This document shows positions 35,247-44,047 of a stretch of DNA of 64,000 bases, piece after piece; the first letter of the stretch is position 1; each line of letters opens with the position of its first letter. The DNA is from JALHMI01 sp964598535 (GTDB taxonomy: Bacteria; Planctomycetota; Planctomycetia; Pirellulales; PALSA-1355): positions 1 to 64,000 of the forward strand of contig CAZRCI010000026.1 in NCBI GenBank assembly GCA_964598535.1. Direction: 5' to 3'. Under the pieces are notes generated by a model. It made no database searches. It saw only the letters and a program-made list of their open reading frames with translations, and was not told the origin of the DNA. Both the position numbers and the translations under genes were made by a program.

Positions 35247-36530
35247 CTACCCTCGCAGGTTGTAGCACAGAATCACATCTCCCTCGCGGACGTAAAGTTT
35301 GCCGTCGAGCACCACCGGATGCGACCAGCTCGGACGTTCGCCGCTGCCGGGCAGCTTGAAGGCGCCGACTTCCTGGAACTCGTCCGGCGAGGCTTTGGCG
35401 AGTGTCATCGTGCCATCGGCGTGATGGATGTAGAGATGCCCGTCGGCCGCGACCATCGAGGCCGAGTCTCGCCCCGAGCCGCGCGACTTCCATTTCACGT
35501 CGCCCGTCATCAGATCGGCGCAGTAGGGAATGCCTCGATCTTCGGAATCGCCGTATAGGTAGTCGCCAACCAGCACCACGCCGCCATGCTTATTGCCCAG
35601 GTCGGGTTTCAGCGGATAGATCGTTTCGATCTTGATCGCATCGGCGCCGTCAGGCACCTGCTTGAGCAGGGCTCCGCCACGTCCGTAGCCGGCGACGAAA
35701 AACACCAGGTCTCCGCGCACGATAGGCGTGGGAATCACGGCCGTGGTCTGATCGATGTCGAACGTCCACAGCAGCTTGCCGTCGCTGGCCCGCACACCCA
35801 TGGCGCCGCTGCCGGTCGATTGAACGTAGACCCGCGTGCCGCTGACGGTGCTGACCACGATCGAGGCGTGTCCCGCGCCGCGGTCGCCTTCGCGAGCGGT
35901 GGTCCAACGGGTCTCGCCGGTGCGCTTGTCGAGGGCGGCCATGGTGTGTTTCGGGCCTCCCGGCGTACAGATCACGTTGTTGCCGTCGATGAGCACCGAC
36001 TCGCTGTATCCCCAGCCGTCGGCCTTGTTGCCCTCGAATTCCTTCATGAGATCGCGCCGCCACAGTTCGCTGCCGTCGGTCTTCGCGCACACCAGCACGC
36101 CAAACGGAGTTACGACATAAACGCGGTCGCCATCGACCGTGGGCGTGCTGCGCGAGCTTTGCCACGTGGGCTTTCCATCCGTCCAGGGAGCGCCGGTCTT
36201 CATCTTCCACGCCGGCTTGCCACTTTGCTGGTCGAAGCACACCAGGTACTCATCTTCATCCCCGGCCGTCGAGGGCGCGTCGCCCAGCGTGTAGATCCTG
36301 CCGTCCGCGATCGCCAGGCTCGAGTAACCGCGCCCGGCGCCGGCCGTTTGCCAGATCAGCTCGGGCCCCGTCTCGGGCCACTGGGTGAGCAGGCCGGTAT
36401 CGGGCGAAGTCGCGCTGCGCTCGGGACCGCGAAACGTGGGCCAGTCTTTCTCGGGAGAAGCGGCGTCGGCGGTCGCGGCTATTGCGAGACTGGTGACGCC
36501 GAGCGCCAAGAGCGATACACGCACAATCAT
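35247..36530 (-). CDS. Secreted PQQ-type beta-propeller protein
   Basis: The 427-residue protein has a signal peptide (MIVRVSLLALG to ATADA) followed by WPTFRGPERSATSPDTGL, the characteristic start of planctomycete PQQ-like repeat proteins. About seven blades follow (for example GRIYTLGD, LVCFDQQSGKPAWKMKTG, DGDRVYVVTPFGVLVCAKTDGSELWRRDL). No PQQ-binding catalytic residues of a dehydrogenase are evident, so it is more likely a scaffold or binding protein. ATG 36530 was chosen because the longer form adds eleven residues before the signal peptide. It converges with the UxaA-type gene. Confidence 0.88.
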   Translation of the reverse strand: MIVRVSLLALGVTSLAIAATADAASPEKDWPTFRGPERSATSPDTGLLTQWPETGPELIWQTAGAGRGYSSLAIADGRIYTLGDAPSTAGDEDEYLVCFDQQSGKPAWKMKTGAPWTDGKPTWQSSRSTPTVDGDRVYVVTPFGVLVCAKTDGSELWRRDLMKEFEGNKADGWGYSESVLIDGNNVICTPGGPKHTMAALDKRTGETRWTTAREGDRGAGHASIVVSTVSGTRVYVQSTGSGAMGVRASDGKLLWTFDIDQTTAVIPTPIVRGDLVFFVAGYGRGGALLKQVPDGADAIKIETIYPLKPDLGNKHGGVVLVGDYLYGDSEDRGIPYCADLMTGDVKWKSRGSGRDSASMVAADGHLYIHHADGTMTLAKASPDEFQEVGAFKLPGSGERPSWSHPVVLDGKLYVREGDVILCYNLRG

Positions 36531-36815
36531 CAGAGATCTCCGAGGCGGGATTCGAACTTGCAATGCGGCAGGTAGTTTTCAACGAACGCAGGGAGCGGCG
36601 CTATCGTGGCTCGGTTGGAGACGTCGCCACGAGTTTCTCTTGTTTACTAGACCAATCTCAGCACGGATGGGCAACACCCCCAGCGTAAAGCGGGGAATCC
36701 CCCAGATCTTCGTTCGATGTCGCGTGGGTGAAGAAGATGTTCCCGGCGGACGAACCGCTGCGCGTGTACGATCTTCCTCTATCCTCCCCCCTGCCCCGTG
36801 ACCTATGATTTTGGC

Positions 36816-37721
36816 ATGAACGCCCGCGACGTCAGCACCGAGCAATCCGCCGCACGCCGGCCCACGCTGTTGCTCTTGGCCGTCATGGAGAGCCCGCAAT
36901 TGGCGGCCGAAGCCGCCCGGCTTGCGCCGCTTATCGGTCAGTACACGCACGTGTTGGTGCGCGACCTCGGTTCCAACGAGGATCTGTCGCAATTGGAGTT
37001 CGACCTGGCCGTGGTGCTGGGCGGCGATGGGTCGATGCTGCGTTCGGCCCATCAAATGGGACGTTGCCAGCGGCCGGTGTTGGGGGTGAATCTGGGAAAA
37101 CTGGGTTTTCTGGCCGATCTTTCGCCAGACGAGTTTCTTGCCCAGTTGCCAATCATCTCGACCGCCCAGCTTGGCGGCGAGGCGCTGCCTGTCCGCGAAC
37201 ACGTGATGTACGAGTGCCTGGTGCGGCGCGGCAAAGAGGTCGTTGCCGAGTGGCTAGGGCTCAACGAAGTGGCTGTGCTGGCAGGCCCGCCGTTCGCGAT
37301 TCTCGACATCGATCTTTACGTTGACTCGGAATTGGTGACTACCTATAGTTGCGATGGCTTGATTGTGAGCACCCCGGTCGGTTCAACCGCGCATAGCCTT
37401 TCGGCGGGCGGGCCAATCCTGCGGCAGGACTTGCAGGCCTTCGTCATCTCGCCGATCAGCCCTCACACGCTCACCAATCGACCCGTCGTCGATTCGGCCG
37501 AACGCGTGTATGAGCTAGAGGTGCGAGAACCGCATCCGGGTACCTCGCTGGTGACCGACGGGCGAATGCTCGCGACCTTGCAGGCGGGCGACCGCGTGCG
37601 CATTGAACGCTCGGCGGCTTGCTTCAAGTTGGTTGCCTTGCCCGGCCATACCTATTACCGCACCTTGCGAGAGAAGCTTGGCTGGGGCGGGCGGCTGGCC
37701 GGAAAGAGGGAAAGCAAGTGA
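36816..37721 (+). CDS. nadK: NAD kinase
   Basis: The 301-residue enzyme phosphorylates NAD to NADP. It has the catalytic LGGDGSML motif, LGVNLGKLGFLA, the NEVAV strand and the binding loop CDGLIVSTPVGSTAHSLSAGGP. ATG 36816 was preferred to the GTG at 36798. The C-terminal region continues with PHTLTNRP and a short basic tail. The gene is followed after about 80 bases by a secreted-protein gene on the same strand. Confidence 0.95.
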   Translation: MNARDVSTEQSAARRPTLLLLAVMESPQLAAEAARLAPLIGQYTHVLVRDLGSNEDLSQLEFDLAVVLGGDGSMLRSAHQMGRCQRPVLGVNLGKLGFLADLSPDEFLAQLPIISTAQLGGEALPVREHVMYECLVRRGKEVVAEWLGLNEVAVLAGPPFAILDIDLYVDSELVTTYSCDGLIVSTPVGSTAHSLSAGGPILRQDLQAFVISPISPHTLTNRPVVDSAERVYELEVREPHPGTSLVTDGRMLATLQAGDRVRIERSAACFKLVALPGHTYYRTLREKLGWGGRLAGKRESK

Positions 37722-37800
37722 TTTGGCGGCCGCGGCGAGAGACGCCCGGCCACCACAGCCGCCTAGAACCAATCACCAACCACGCTCTTCACCGACAAGG

Positions 37801-38760
37801 ATGGAAGTGATGAACCGACCCCTCCCGCCGGCGTTTGCCGGAATGGTGCTCGCTCTTGCGGCCATGGCTCTCGCGGTCCCGTCGCTCGCGGCTGATGACG
37901 CTGCCAAGTACGAATTGCGCTACAAGTTCGCGCCCGGCGAGGTGGTGATGACCGAAGTCGTTCATCGGGCCAACGTGCGCACCACGATCCAGGGCACCAC
38001 GCAGACCGCCGAAACCCGAAGCTGTTCGACCAAGCTGTGGAAGATCGAAAGCGTCGACGACCACGGCGCGGCCACGTTCACGCATCTGGTCGACAATATC
38101 GAAATGTGGCAAAAGGCCACCGGCCGGCAAGAGATTCGCTACAACAGCCAGACCGACGAGACACCGCCGCCCGGCTACGAAGAAGTTGCCAACAGCGTCG
38201 GGGTGCCGTTGTCGGTCGTCACCATGGACCCGCGAGGCGCGATCCTGAACCGGGAAATCGCCCACAAGGGGGCGATGAACGTCTCGACGCAGATCACGAT
38301 GCCGCTCCCCAGCGAACCGATCGCGATCGGCGAAAGCTGGTCGACGCCGATCGAAGTGGACGTCACCTTGCAAGACGGTTCGCACAAGAAGGTGCAGACG
38401 CGTCAGAAGTTCACACTCGAAAGCGTCACGGATGGCGTCGCGCACATCGCCGTCGACTCGCAGGTCCTCACCCCGATCAGCGATCCCTCGATCGAAGCAC
38501 AACTCGTCCAGCGCATGTCGAGCGGCTGGGTAAAGTTCAGCCTCGATGCCGGTCGTGTCGTGGCTCAGGAGCTCGAGCTGGACAAGCACATCGTCGGCTT
38601 CAATGGCCCCGCGAGCAGCATGCATTACGTCACGCGGTTCACCGAAACGCTTCTCGGCCCGGGCCAAGCCAAGGCGAACCTCAAGGACGCGGAATCCGAT
38701 GCCGCCAGTCCCGATACTGCTGAGCAGACCGCCGAGCGCAAGGCCGACGCCAAACGATAG
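37801..38760 (+). CDS. Secreted protein of unknown function
   Basis: The protein has 319 residues from ATG 37801 (316 from ATG 37810, which has better Shine-Dalgarno spacing: GGAAG seven bases away). A signal peptide ends near PSLAA-DD. The mature part is beta-rich, with YELRYKFAPGEVVMTEVVHRA and EVDVTLQDGSHKKVQTRQKFTLES, like planctomycete exported proteins with a DUF6263-type fold. A polar Asp/Ala/Glu tail follows. No catalytic motif is visible. It converges with the NtrC-like regulator 10 bases away. Confidence 0.75.
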   Translation: MEVMNRPLPPAFAGMVLALAAMALAVPSLAADDAAKYELRYKFAPGEVVMTEVVHRANVRTTIQGTTQTAETRSCSTKLWKIESVDDHGAATFTHLVDNIEMWQKATGRQEIRYNSQTDETPPPGYEEVANSVGVPLSVVTMDPRGAILNREIAHKGAMNVSTQITMPLPSEPIAIGESWSTPIEVDVTLQDGSHKKVQTRQKFTLESVTDGVAHIAVDSQVLTPISDPSIEAQLVQRMSSGWVKFSLDAGRVVAQELELDKHIVGFNGPASSMHYVTRFTETLLGPGQAKANLKDAESDAASPDTAEQTAERKADAKR

Positions 38761-38770
38761 GCCTCGCTCG

Positions 38771-40222
38771 CTATTCGGTCTCGTGTTCCATCGCGATATG
38801 CTTCTGCACGGTTAACCCCATGCTGCGGAGCTTGGCGCGGAGCGTCGTCCGCGAGATGCCAAGCAGCGCCGCGGCTTGCAATTGATTGCCGTGCGAGTAG
38901 GCCAGCGCCTCGTGAACGATGACCTCATCGATCAGCGCTGAAATCTTGCGGTAGGCCATGCCGGGCTCCTTGCGCAACAGGTCGCGCGTGAGCTTTTCGA
39001 TAGACGACATTTCCTCCGGCCGTTCGTTATCCTCGGGGCAGCGCGCCTCGGACAACGGGTTCGCCGGAAAACAGCCCAGCGTCAGTACGTCGCCGGTCGC
39101 TTTGATCATGGCGTACTTGATCGTGCTTTGCAGCTCGCGCACATTGCCCGGCCAGACGTTCATTTGCAGCCAGTGCAACGCCTCGGGCGCAACCGCGCGG
39201 ACGCTGCGCCCCATTTCACGATTGAAGCGTTGAATGAAATGATCCGTGAGCAGGGCCACGTCGCCCGGACGCTTGCGTAGCGGGGGTAGTTCGATCGTAA
39301 AGCCGTTGATCCGATAAAACAGATCCTGGCGAAATGCTCCAGAGGCGACCATCTCGGTCAGATTCCGATTTGTCGCGGCGATCACGCGCACGTCCGTCGA
39401 AACCGTTTCGGTGCCGCCCACGCGTTCGAACTGCTGTTGTTGAATCAAACGCAGAACCTTGGCCTGCGTGGCGGGCGACATATCGGCGATCTCATCGAGA
39501 AACACGGTACCGCCGTGCGCGTATTCGAACTTGCCTGTCCGGCGCTGTTCGGCGCCGGTGAATGCGCCCTTCTCGTAGCCGAAGAGTTCGCTTTCCAGCA
39601 GGGCCTCGGGAATCGCGGCGCAATTGATGGCCACAAACGGCCGTTCGCTCCGCCGGCTGTAATGATGGATCGCGCGGGCGACTAGTTCCTTGCCGGTGCC
39701 GCTCTCGCCGAGCACCAGCACGTTGATGTCCTGCGAGGCGACGCGGCCGATCGCCTTGTAAACTTCTTGCATGAGCGGCGATTGCCCCACCATCGGTTCG
39801 CCCGCCGCCTCGACCGCGCCCGTCGAAAGCGTCACGTTGCTGGCCGTGTTGAGGCTAAGCTGCATCAGCTCGAGTGCTCTGCGGACGATGCTTTGCAAAC
39901 GTTCCCTGTCGAGCGGCTTGACAAGATAGTCGAACGCGCCGCGTTTCATGGCCTCGATCGCGGTCTGCGTGTTGAACGTCGCCGAAGTGACGATCACCGG
40001 CACGTCGGGCAACGCCCGACGCAGCAGTTCATAGACTTCAAGTCCCGCCAGGTTGGGCGGGCTCAGGTCGACCAGGGCGACGTCGACTCGCTGGCCTTGC
40101 ACGGCTTGCAGGACATCGTTGACGCCCGTGCAGGAAGCGATTTCAAGATCTGGCAGTTTTAGGTACGCACGGCAGGCGGCCAGAAGTTCGGCCTCTTCAT
40201 CGACAACGATCAGGCGTGGCAT
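38771..40222 (-). CDS. Sigma-54-dependent response regulator (NtrC family)
   Basis: The 483-residue regulator has three domains. The receiver domain (1-120) has D8/E9, phosphoacceptor D52 and the FDYLVKPLD lysine. The AAA+ sigma-54 interaction domain (about 145-380) has GESGTGKE (Walker A), GAFTGA and GGTVFLDEIADM (Walker B). A Fis-type helix-turn-helix occupies the C-terminus (NQLQAAALLGISRTTLRAKL). It activates sigma-54 RNA polymerase after phosphorylation. No sensor kinase lies beside it. It is divergent from a near-consensus sigma-54 promoter that precedes the small membrane protein and sbtA, so these are probable targets. ATG 40222 begins MPRLIVVDE, the normal receiver start. Confidence 0.93.
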   Translation of the reverse strand: MPRLIVVDEEAELLAACRAYLKLPDLEIASCTGVNDVLQAVQGQRVDVALVDLSPPNLAGLEVYELLRRALPDVPVIVTSATFNTQTAIEAMKRGAFDYLVKPLDRERLQSIVRRALELMQLSLNTASNVTLSTGAVEAAGEPMVGQSPLMQEVYKAIGRVASQDINVLVLGESGTGKELVARAIHHYSRRSERPFVAINCAAIPEALLESELFGYEKGAFTGAEQRRTGKFEYAHGGTVFLDEIADMSPATQAKVLRLIQQQQFERVGGTETVSTDVRVIAATNRNLTEMVASGAFRQDLFYRINGFTIELPPLRKRPGDVALLTDHFIQRFNREMGRSVRAVAPEALHWLQMNVWPGNVRELQSTIKYAMIKATGDVLTLGCFPANPLSEARCPEDNERPEEMSSIEKLTRDLLRKEPGMAYRKISALIDEVIVHEALAYSHGNQLQAAALLGISRTTLRAKLRSMGLTVQKHIAMEHETE

Positions 40223-40656
40223 GTTAGCACTTTGTATGGTGTGTGGGCGGGGGCGATCGGTAGGAGCACACTGCAATACGATGTCGCATCGCGGCGCTTA
40301 TTAGATGTACGGCAACCGGTGGTGCTGTGGTTGTGCCGGGCGTGAACCTTGCGAAAGTTTCATTTCGTTCATTTCTCGGTTGCCGTCCTTTCCGGCAGGC
40401 GCTGCCTTGTCCGTGAACATTTTTTAGTCAGCGTGGCGAGTCGTGCGCACAAATTCTGCTCATGCCTCTTGTTCAGTCGACGTGCCACGACGGCCCGATT
40501 CTGCACAGCAGGTCAATCGCTGCTCACCGGGCGCGAGCGGCATGATTTCGTGGCGTTTTGCGTACTTCTCGTGATTCATGGTTTCCACGATTTGAGGATC
40601 TCAAAAGACGCCATTCGCCGCGCGAAGGCGTTTGCCTTCGTTCTTGCTTCGTCTTC

Positions 40657-40693
40657 GTAATGCGTAACGCGTGCCACGGCCAGAGCGCATTAC
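40657..40693. promoter_or_regulatory. Inverted repeat upstream of the sigma-54 promoter (candidate activator site)
   Basis: GTAATGCG (40657-40664) and CGCATTAC (40686-40693) form an exact 8-bp inverted repeat, with a smaller GCGTAACGC palindrome inside. It ends about 23 bases before the -24 element. Activator sites are more often 80-150 bases away, so the assignment is tentative. Confidence 0.4.
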
Positions 40694-40715
40694 AAGAGTG
40701 TCAGTTCGCGGAAGC

Positions 40716-40731
40716 AGGCACGTCAGTTGCA
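40716..40731 (+). promoter_or_regulatory. Sigma-54 promoter (-24/-12)
   Basis: AGGCACGTCAGTTGCA matches the sigma-54 consensus TGGCACG-N4-TTGCA at every position except the first base. GG (40717-40718) and GC (40729-40730) have the required spacing. The predicted transcript starts near 40741 and would cover the 97-residue protein and sbtA. Confidence 0.8.
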
Positions 40732-40796
40732 AATTTTGCACATTGCCCACGCGGCATGTGAACGAATCTGACTTTTGCTTCAGGGAGACTCCAAGC

Positions 40797-41090
40797 GTGA
40801 TCGAAGCCCACGGAAAACAGTTTTGGACGCGGCAGAGTGACGCGTTTCGCCTGTCGGCCGCCACCGGGCTAGGGAGCCTGGCAGCCGCGGGCGCGCTCGC
40901 GCTGTGCAGCTTTACCGAGTCGGCCCTTCACGCCGCGCAGGGAGTCGCGATCGTGGGGCTGTTTTATCTTGCCATCGCTCTCGGCGGAGCTTGTTGGAGA
41001 ACGCCGCAGCCGCAGCCAGCGCCGGGCAATCGGCTCCCTCGTTCTCGATTCGCCTCTCGGCCCGCCGGTGGCATTTGGGAACGCAACTGA
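40797..41090 (+). CDS. Small two-helix membrane protein preceding sbtA
   Basis: The 97-residue protein starts at a GTG preceded by GGGAG at 9 bases. Two hydrophobic segments (about 24-40 and 49-65) are followed by a basic Pro/Arg-rich tail. It lies between the sigma-54 promoter and sbtA, 109 bases before the latter, so it is probably co-transcribed. It does not look like the PII-like SbtB partner. It may be a small transporter-associated subunit or an uncharacterised membrane peptide. Confidence 0.6.
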   Translation: MIEAHGKQFWTRQSDAFRLSAATGLGSLAAAGALALCSFTESALHAAQGVAIVGLFYLAIALGGACWRTPQPQPAPGNRLPRSRFASRPAGGIWERN

Positions 41091-41199
41091 ACGCGAGATG
41101 CGCGGGGCGTGCCGCGCGAGCCGTCGCATTTTTTTTCCGCGCAAACCACGCCCGCGCAACAGCCGAACACGATCTGTCACGAAACACGAAGGAGCCGCA

Positions 41200-42543
41200 A
41201 TGTCCGCCTTACTCAACGAGTTCTTGCACAACGTTTCGCACAACCTTTTCAAGCCTCTCCTGCTGTTCTTCTACCTGGGATTCTTGGTGCCCGTGCTGCG
41301 GGTCTCCTTCGAGTTCCCCTACGTGATCTATCAAGGTCTGACGATGTACCTGCTGATCGCCATCGGCTGGCACGGTGGCGAAGAGCTCGCGAGTCTGCCG
41401 GTCAGCTCGCTGAGCGAGGCCCTGGGGTTCATGGCGGTCGGGTTCGTCACGAATCTCATCGTCGGCGTGATCGCCTACCAGATGCTTCGTCGATGCACGA
41501 GTTTGCGGAAAATCGACGCCGCGACAGTGGCCGGTTATTACGGCTCGGACTCGGCGGGCACGTTTGTCACCTGCGTGGGTGTCCTCACCGCGGCGGGCAT
41601 CGCTTTCGACGCGTATATGCCGGTGATGCTCGCCGTGATGGAGATTCCCGGCTGCCTGGTGGCGCTGCTGCTGGTTTCTCGGTTGCGCCGCCAAGGGCTC
41701 GACGCCGAGGGCAACGCCTGGGACGAAGCCGGATACAAGGCCGCCGCCACGACGCGCACCGTTGCTCGCCGCGCAAGCCATGCGATGGTAACCGTGGGCA
41801 ACGCGAACGGCCATTCGGACGGCTATGGAGGTTATTCCGAATCGTATTCCGAGGTCGACGTCGAGACGGTCCTGGACGATGAGCTCGACACGCAGCGCAG
41901 CCGCGGACCAAGCGACTCGGACGCGGAACACCTCGAATTCGAAGCCAAGATGGCGCTCGAAAAGATCGAGGGCGAACGTCCCGAGTCGGGGCATCCCGCT
42001 TCCAAGGGCGGCATCAGTTGGGAACTGCTGCACGAGGTGTTCTTAAACCCCGGCATCTACTTGCTGTTTGGCGGCATCGCCATTGGTTTCATCAGCCGGC
42101 TGCAAGGCCCCACCGTGACCGCGCCGGACGACTCGCTGTTCGTCACGCTATTCCAAGGCATTCTCTGCTTGTTCCTGCTGGAGATGGGCATCACCGCTTC
42201 CAAACGCTTGCAAGATCTCAAGCATGCCGGCTGGCGGTTCATCTTGTTCGGCCTGCTCGCCCCGAACCTGTTTGCGGCGTTTGGCATCGGCGTGGCGCAT
42301 CTCTATGCCCTGGTGCTGGGAACGCAGTTTGAGCTTGGCACCTATGTGCTGTTTGCCGTGCTGTGCGGCGCCGCGTCCTATATCGCGGTGCCCGCGGTTC
42401 AGCGGCTCGCCATTCCCGAGGCAAGTCCCACGTTGCCCTTGGCCGCTTCGCTGGGCCTGACATTTTCTTACAACGTCACGATCGGCATTCCGGTTTATAT
42501 TCTGATTGCCAAAGCCGTGACCACGAACTTTCCCATCGCGTAG
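41200..42543 (+). CDS. sbtA: SbtA-type sodium-dependent bicarbonate transporter
   Basis: The 447-residue membrane protein matches the SbtA family (sodium-driven bicarbonate uptake). The family-typical first-half signature AATVAGYYGSDSAGTFVTC and a matching second half (GITASKRLQDL, AVLCGAASYIAVPAVQRLAI, SLGLTFSYNVTIGIPVY) are clear. The chain has about ten helices. A cytoplasmic loop of about 100 residues between the two halves (about 175-275) is rich in Asp, Glu and Ser and is longer than in cyanobacterial SbtA. ATG 41200 follows AAGGAG. No SbtB regulator gene is adjacent. Regulation is likely through sigma-54. Confidence 0.88.
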   Translation: MSALLNEFLHNVSHNLFKPLLLFFYLGFLVPVLRVSFEFPYVIYQGLTMYLLIAIGWHGGEELASLPVSSLSEALGFMAVGFVTNLIVGVIAYQMLRRCTSLRKIDAATVAGYYGSDSAGTFVTCVGVLTAAGIAFDAYMPVMLAVMEIPGCLVALLLVSRLRRQGLDAEGNAWDEAGYKAAATTRTVARRASHAMVTVGNANGHSDGYGGYSESYSEVDVETVLDDELDTQRSRGPSDSDAEHLEFEAKMALEKIEGERPESGHPASKGGISWELLHEVFLNPGIYLLFGGIAIGFISRLQGPTVTAPDDSLFVTLFQGILCLFLLEMGITASKRLQDLKHAGWRFILFGLLAPNLFAAFGIGVAHLYALVLGTQFELGTYVLFAVLCGAASYIAVPAVQRLAIPEASPTLPLAASLGLTFSYNVTIGIPVYILIAKAVTTNFPIA

Positions 42544-42740
42544 CAACTCGGGGCCTTACGGCTTGTGTTAACGGAGATCGGGCAGCCTTCTCCCCCAGCT
42601 TTCAAAAAAATCCTGGGGACAAGGCACACAGCAACCGCTCGGATAATATAGGAAGAGAATCTCCGATGAAAACCATTGGCAAGCAACGAGCTTTCATCGA
42701 GGACTACTAGTTCGAGCCCCGTTCGCTCGCTGGCGCCGGT

Positions 42741-43934
42741 TCAGGACCGTGGGCTGCTTGAACCGGCGCGGCGAGCCACGATTGCCACGTGGCGAGCGCC
42801 GACGCGCGTGAGCAAAAGCGTCTTGGCCGCCGAGCCTCGCGGAGCAAGTCGCTTGCGGACTTGGACCGGATCGAGATCCACGCCGCGTACCTTTACCTCG
42901 AGGTGTCCCACGTTGCGTTCGGCAAGGTGGCTTTTCAGCTTCTTGAGATCGAGCGGCAACACCTCTTCAACCTCGAAGCAGCTTACGAGTGGATCGTCGG
43001 GCTCGGATTCGCCGGTCAGATAGCTCGCGCCGCTGGCCAATGCGGCCAGGCCATGCCGTTCTGCCAACGCTCCCACGAGCTGCGCGGCAAGAACGGCTAC
43101 GTCGGGCTCGAAGACGAAGCGTTGAACCCCGGCGGCGATGCGAGGCGAAACGCCGGCTTCTCCAACCATCGATGCCGAGGCCACGCCCGCGTCGGTCACG
43201 AGCGTGGCTCGTCGTTTGCCAGGTTCGCGGGCCAGATCGCCAAACCACGCCACGAGTTGGCGGCACTGCCTCCCCTGGCTGATCCATTCCCACTCGGCCC
43301 GCGCGGTCCACGCCTGAGGCCACGTGGCGGCGGGCGCAAGCTTGATCGCGGCGTTGTCGTTGCGGGACAGCAGGGTCGATATGGCGTCGGCCGATGGCTC
43401 GTGCAGCTCGACGCGCGTTGTGCGCCGGCCGTCGGGCCGTCGATCCGGATCAAGATGCCAGGCCTCGCACTGCGACAGATCCAGGGTCGTGACGTCGCTG
43501 CACGTGACCTCGACATGCCGCTCGATCGCCACCGCGACATTGGCCTGCGCAAATACGGCCGCAGTGTCGTTCAGGTCGTGGCCGGTGGTGGGCGAAACGG
43601 CTGTCAATGCAATCAGATCGCCGCCAATTCCCGTGCAAAGATCGTACACCTGCCGCCGCCCGCGAAACCGCTCGGCCTTATGCTGAGCGATTCTCTCGTC
43701 GGTCGCTTGCTCGAGTCCCGTGGGCGTGAAGAACATCCGCTCGGCCGCGGTGAACTTGGTCCGGGCTCGCTCGCGGAGTTCGACTTGCTGCAAGACGGCC
43801 GCTGCTTGTTCCGGCGAAAGCGATTCGCGGAGTCGCTTGACGCGGCGTGCCAGTTCTCCTGACAACGAACCGGCCCACGCCAAGGCTTCCGTTCCCTGTG
43901 GACTGATCAGCCATCGGGCAAGTTCGACATCCAC
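42741..43934 (-). CDS. Class I SAM-dependent methyltransferase with THUMP-like domain
   Basis: The 397-residue protein has the SAM-binding motif VYDLCTGIGGDLIAL (motif I) and HLDPDRRPDGRR (motif IV-like) in a class I Rossmann fold (about residues 90-250). A C-terminal THUMP-like half (about 290-385) ends in a basic tail. Proteins of this type are putative RNA methyltransferases, but the target is unknown. The start was set at GTG 43934, shortly after AGAGAGAA, because the longer frame would overlap the divergent gene at 44048. ATG is absent there. Confidence 0.8.
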   Translation of the reverse strand: MDVELARWLISPQGTEALAWAGSLSGELARRVKRLRESLSPEQAAAVLQQVELRERARTKFTAAERMFFTPTGLEQATDERIAQHKAERFRGRRQVYDLCTGIGGDLIALTAVSPTTGHDLNDTAAVFAQANVAVAIERHVEVTCSDVTTLDLSQCEAWHLDPDRRPDGRRTTRVELHEPSADAISTLLSRNDNAAIKLAPAATWPQAWTARAEWEWISQGRQCRQLVAWFGDLAREPGKRRATLVTDAGVASASMVGEAGVSPRIAAGVQRFVFEPDVAVLAAQLVGALAERHGLAALASGASYLTGESEPDDPLVSCFEVEEVLPLDLKKLKSHLAERNVGHLEVKVRGVDLDPVQVRKRLAPRGSAAKTLLLTRVGARHVAIVARRAGSSSPRS

Positions 43935-44047
43935 GACATTCTCTCTGGTTCTTGATTCCCCGCGGTCAGTTCGATCATTACCATATAGTGGCGGTTCCCA
44001 CAACAAGCGACCGCGCCGTTGACCACGTTTCGGATGAATCGCCGCGC

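Larger units (their letters stand above)
40223..40796. other. Regulatory intergenic region between the NtrC-like regulator and the SbtA operon (574 bp)
   Basis: The region is unusually long for this window. It carries the sigma-54 promoter (40716-40731) and an inverted repeat (40657-40693) just upstream. A 103-codon open frame at 40349-40660 lacks a Shine-Dalgarno sequence and has no recognisable features; I treat it as non-coding. The length fits a control region for both divergent genes. Confidence 0.65.

Noticed and set aside
36520..36575. tRNA-like T-arm (GTTCGAATCCCGCC on the minus strand)
   Set aside because: The flanking stem does not pair, and no anticodon arm or acceptor stem is found. 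It lies at the start of the PQQ-propeller gene.
40349..40660. 103-codon open frame in the regulatory region before the SbtA operon
   Set aside because: It has no ribosome-binding site and no family features. The length is expected by chance, and the region carries promoter signals.
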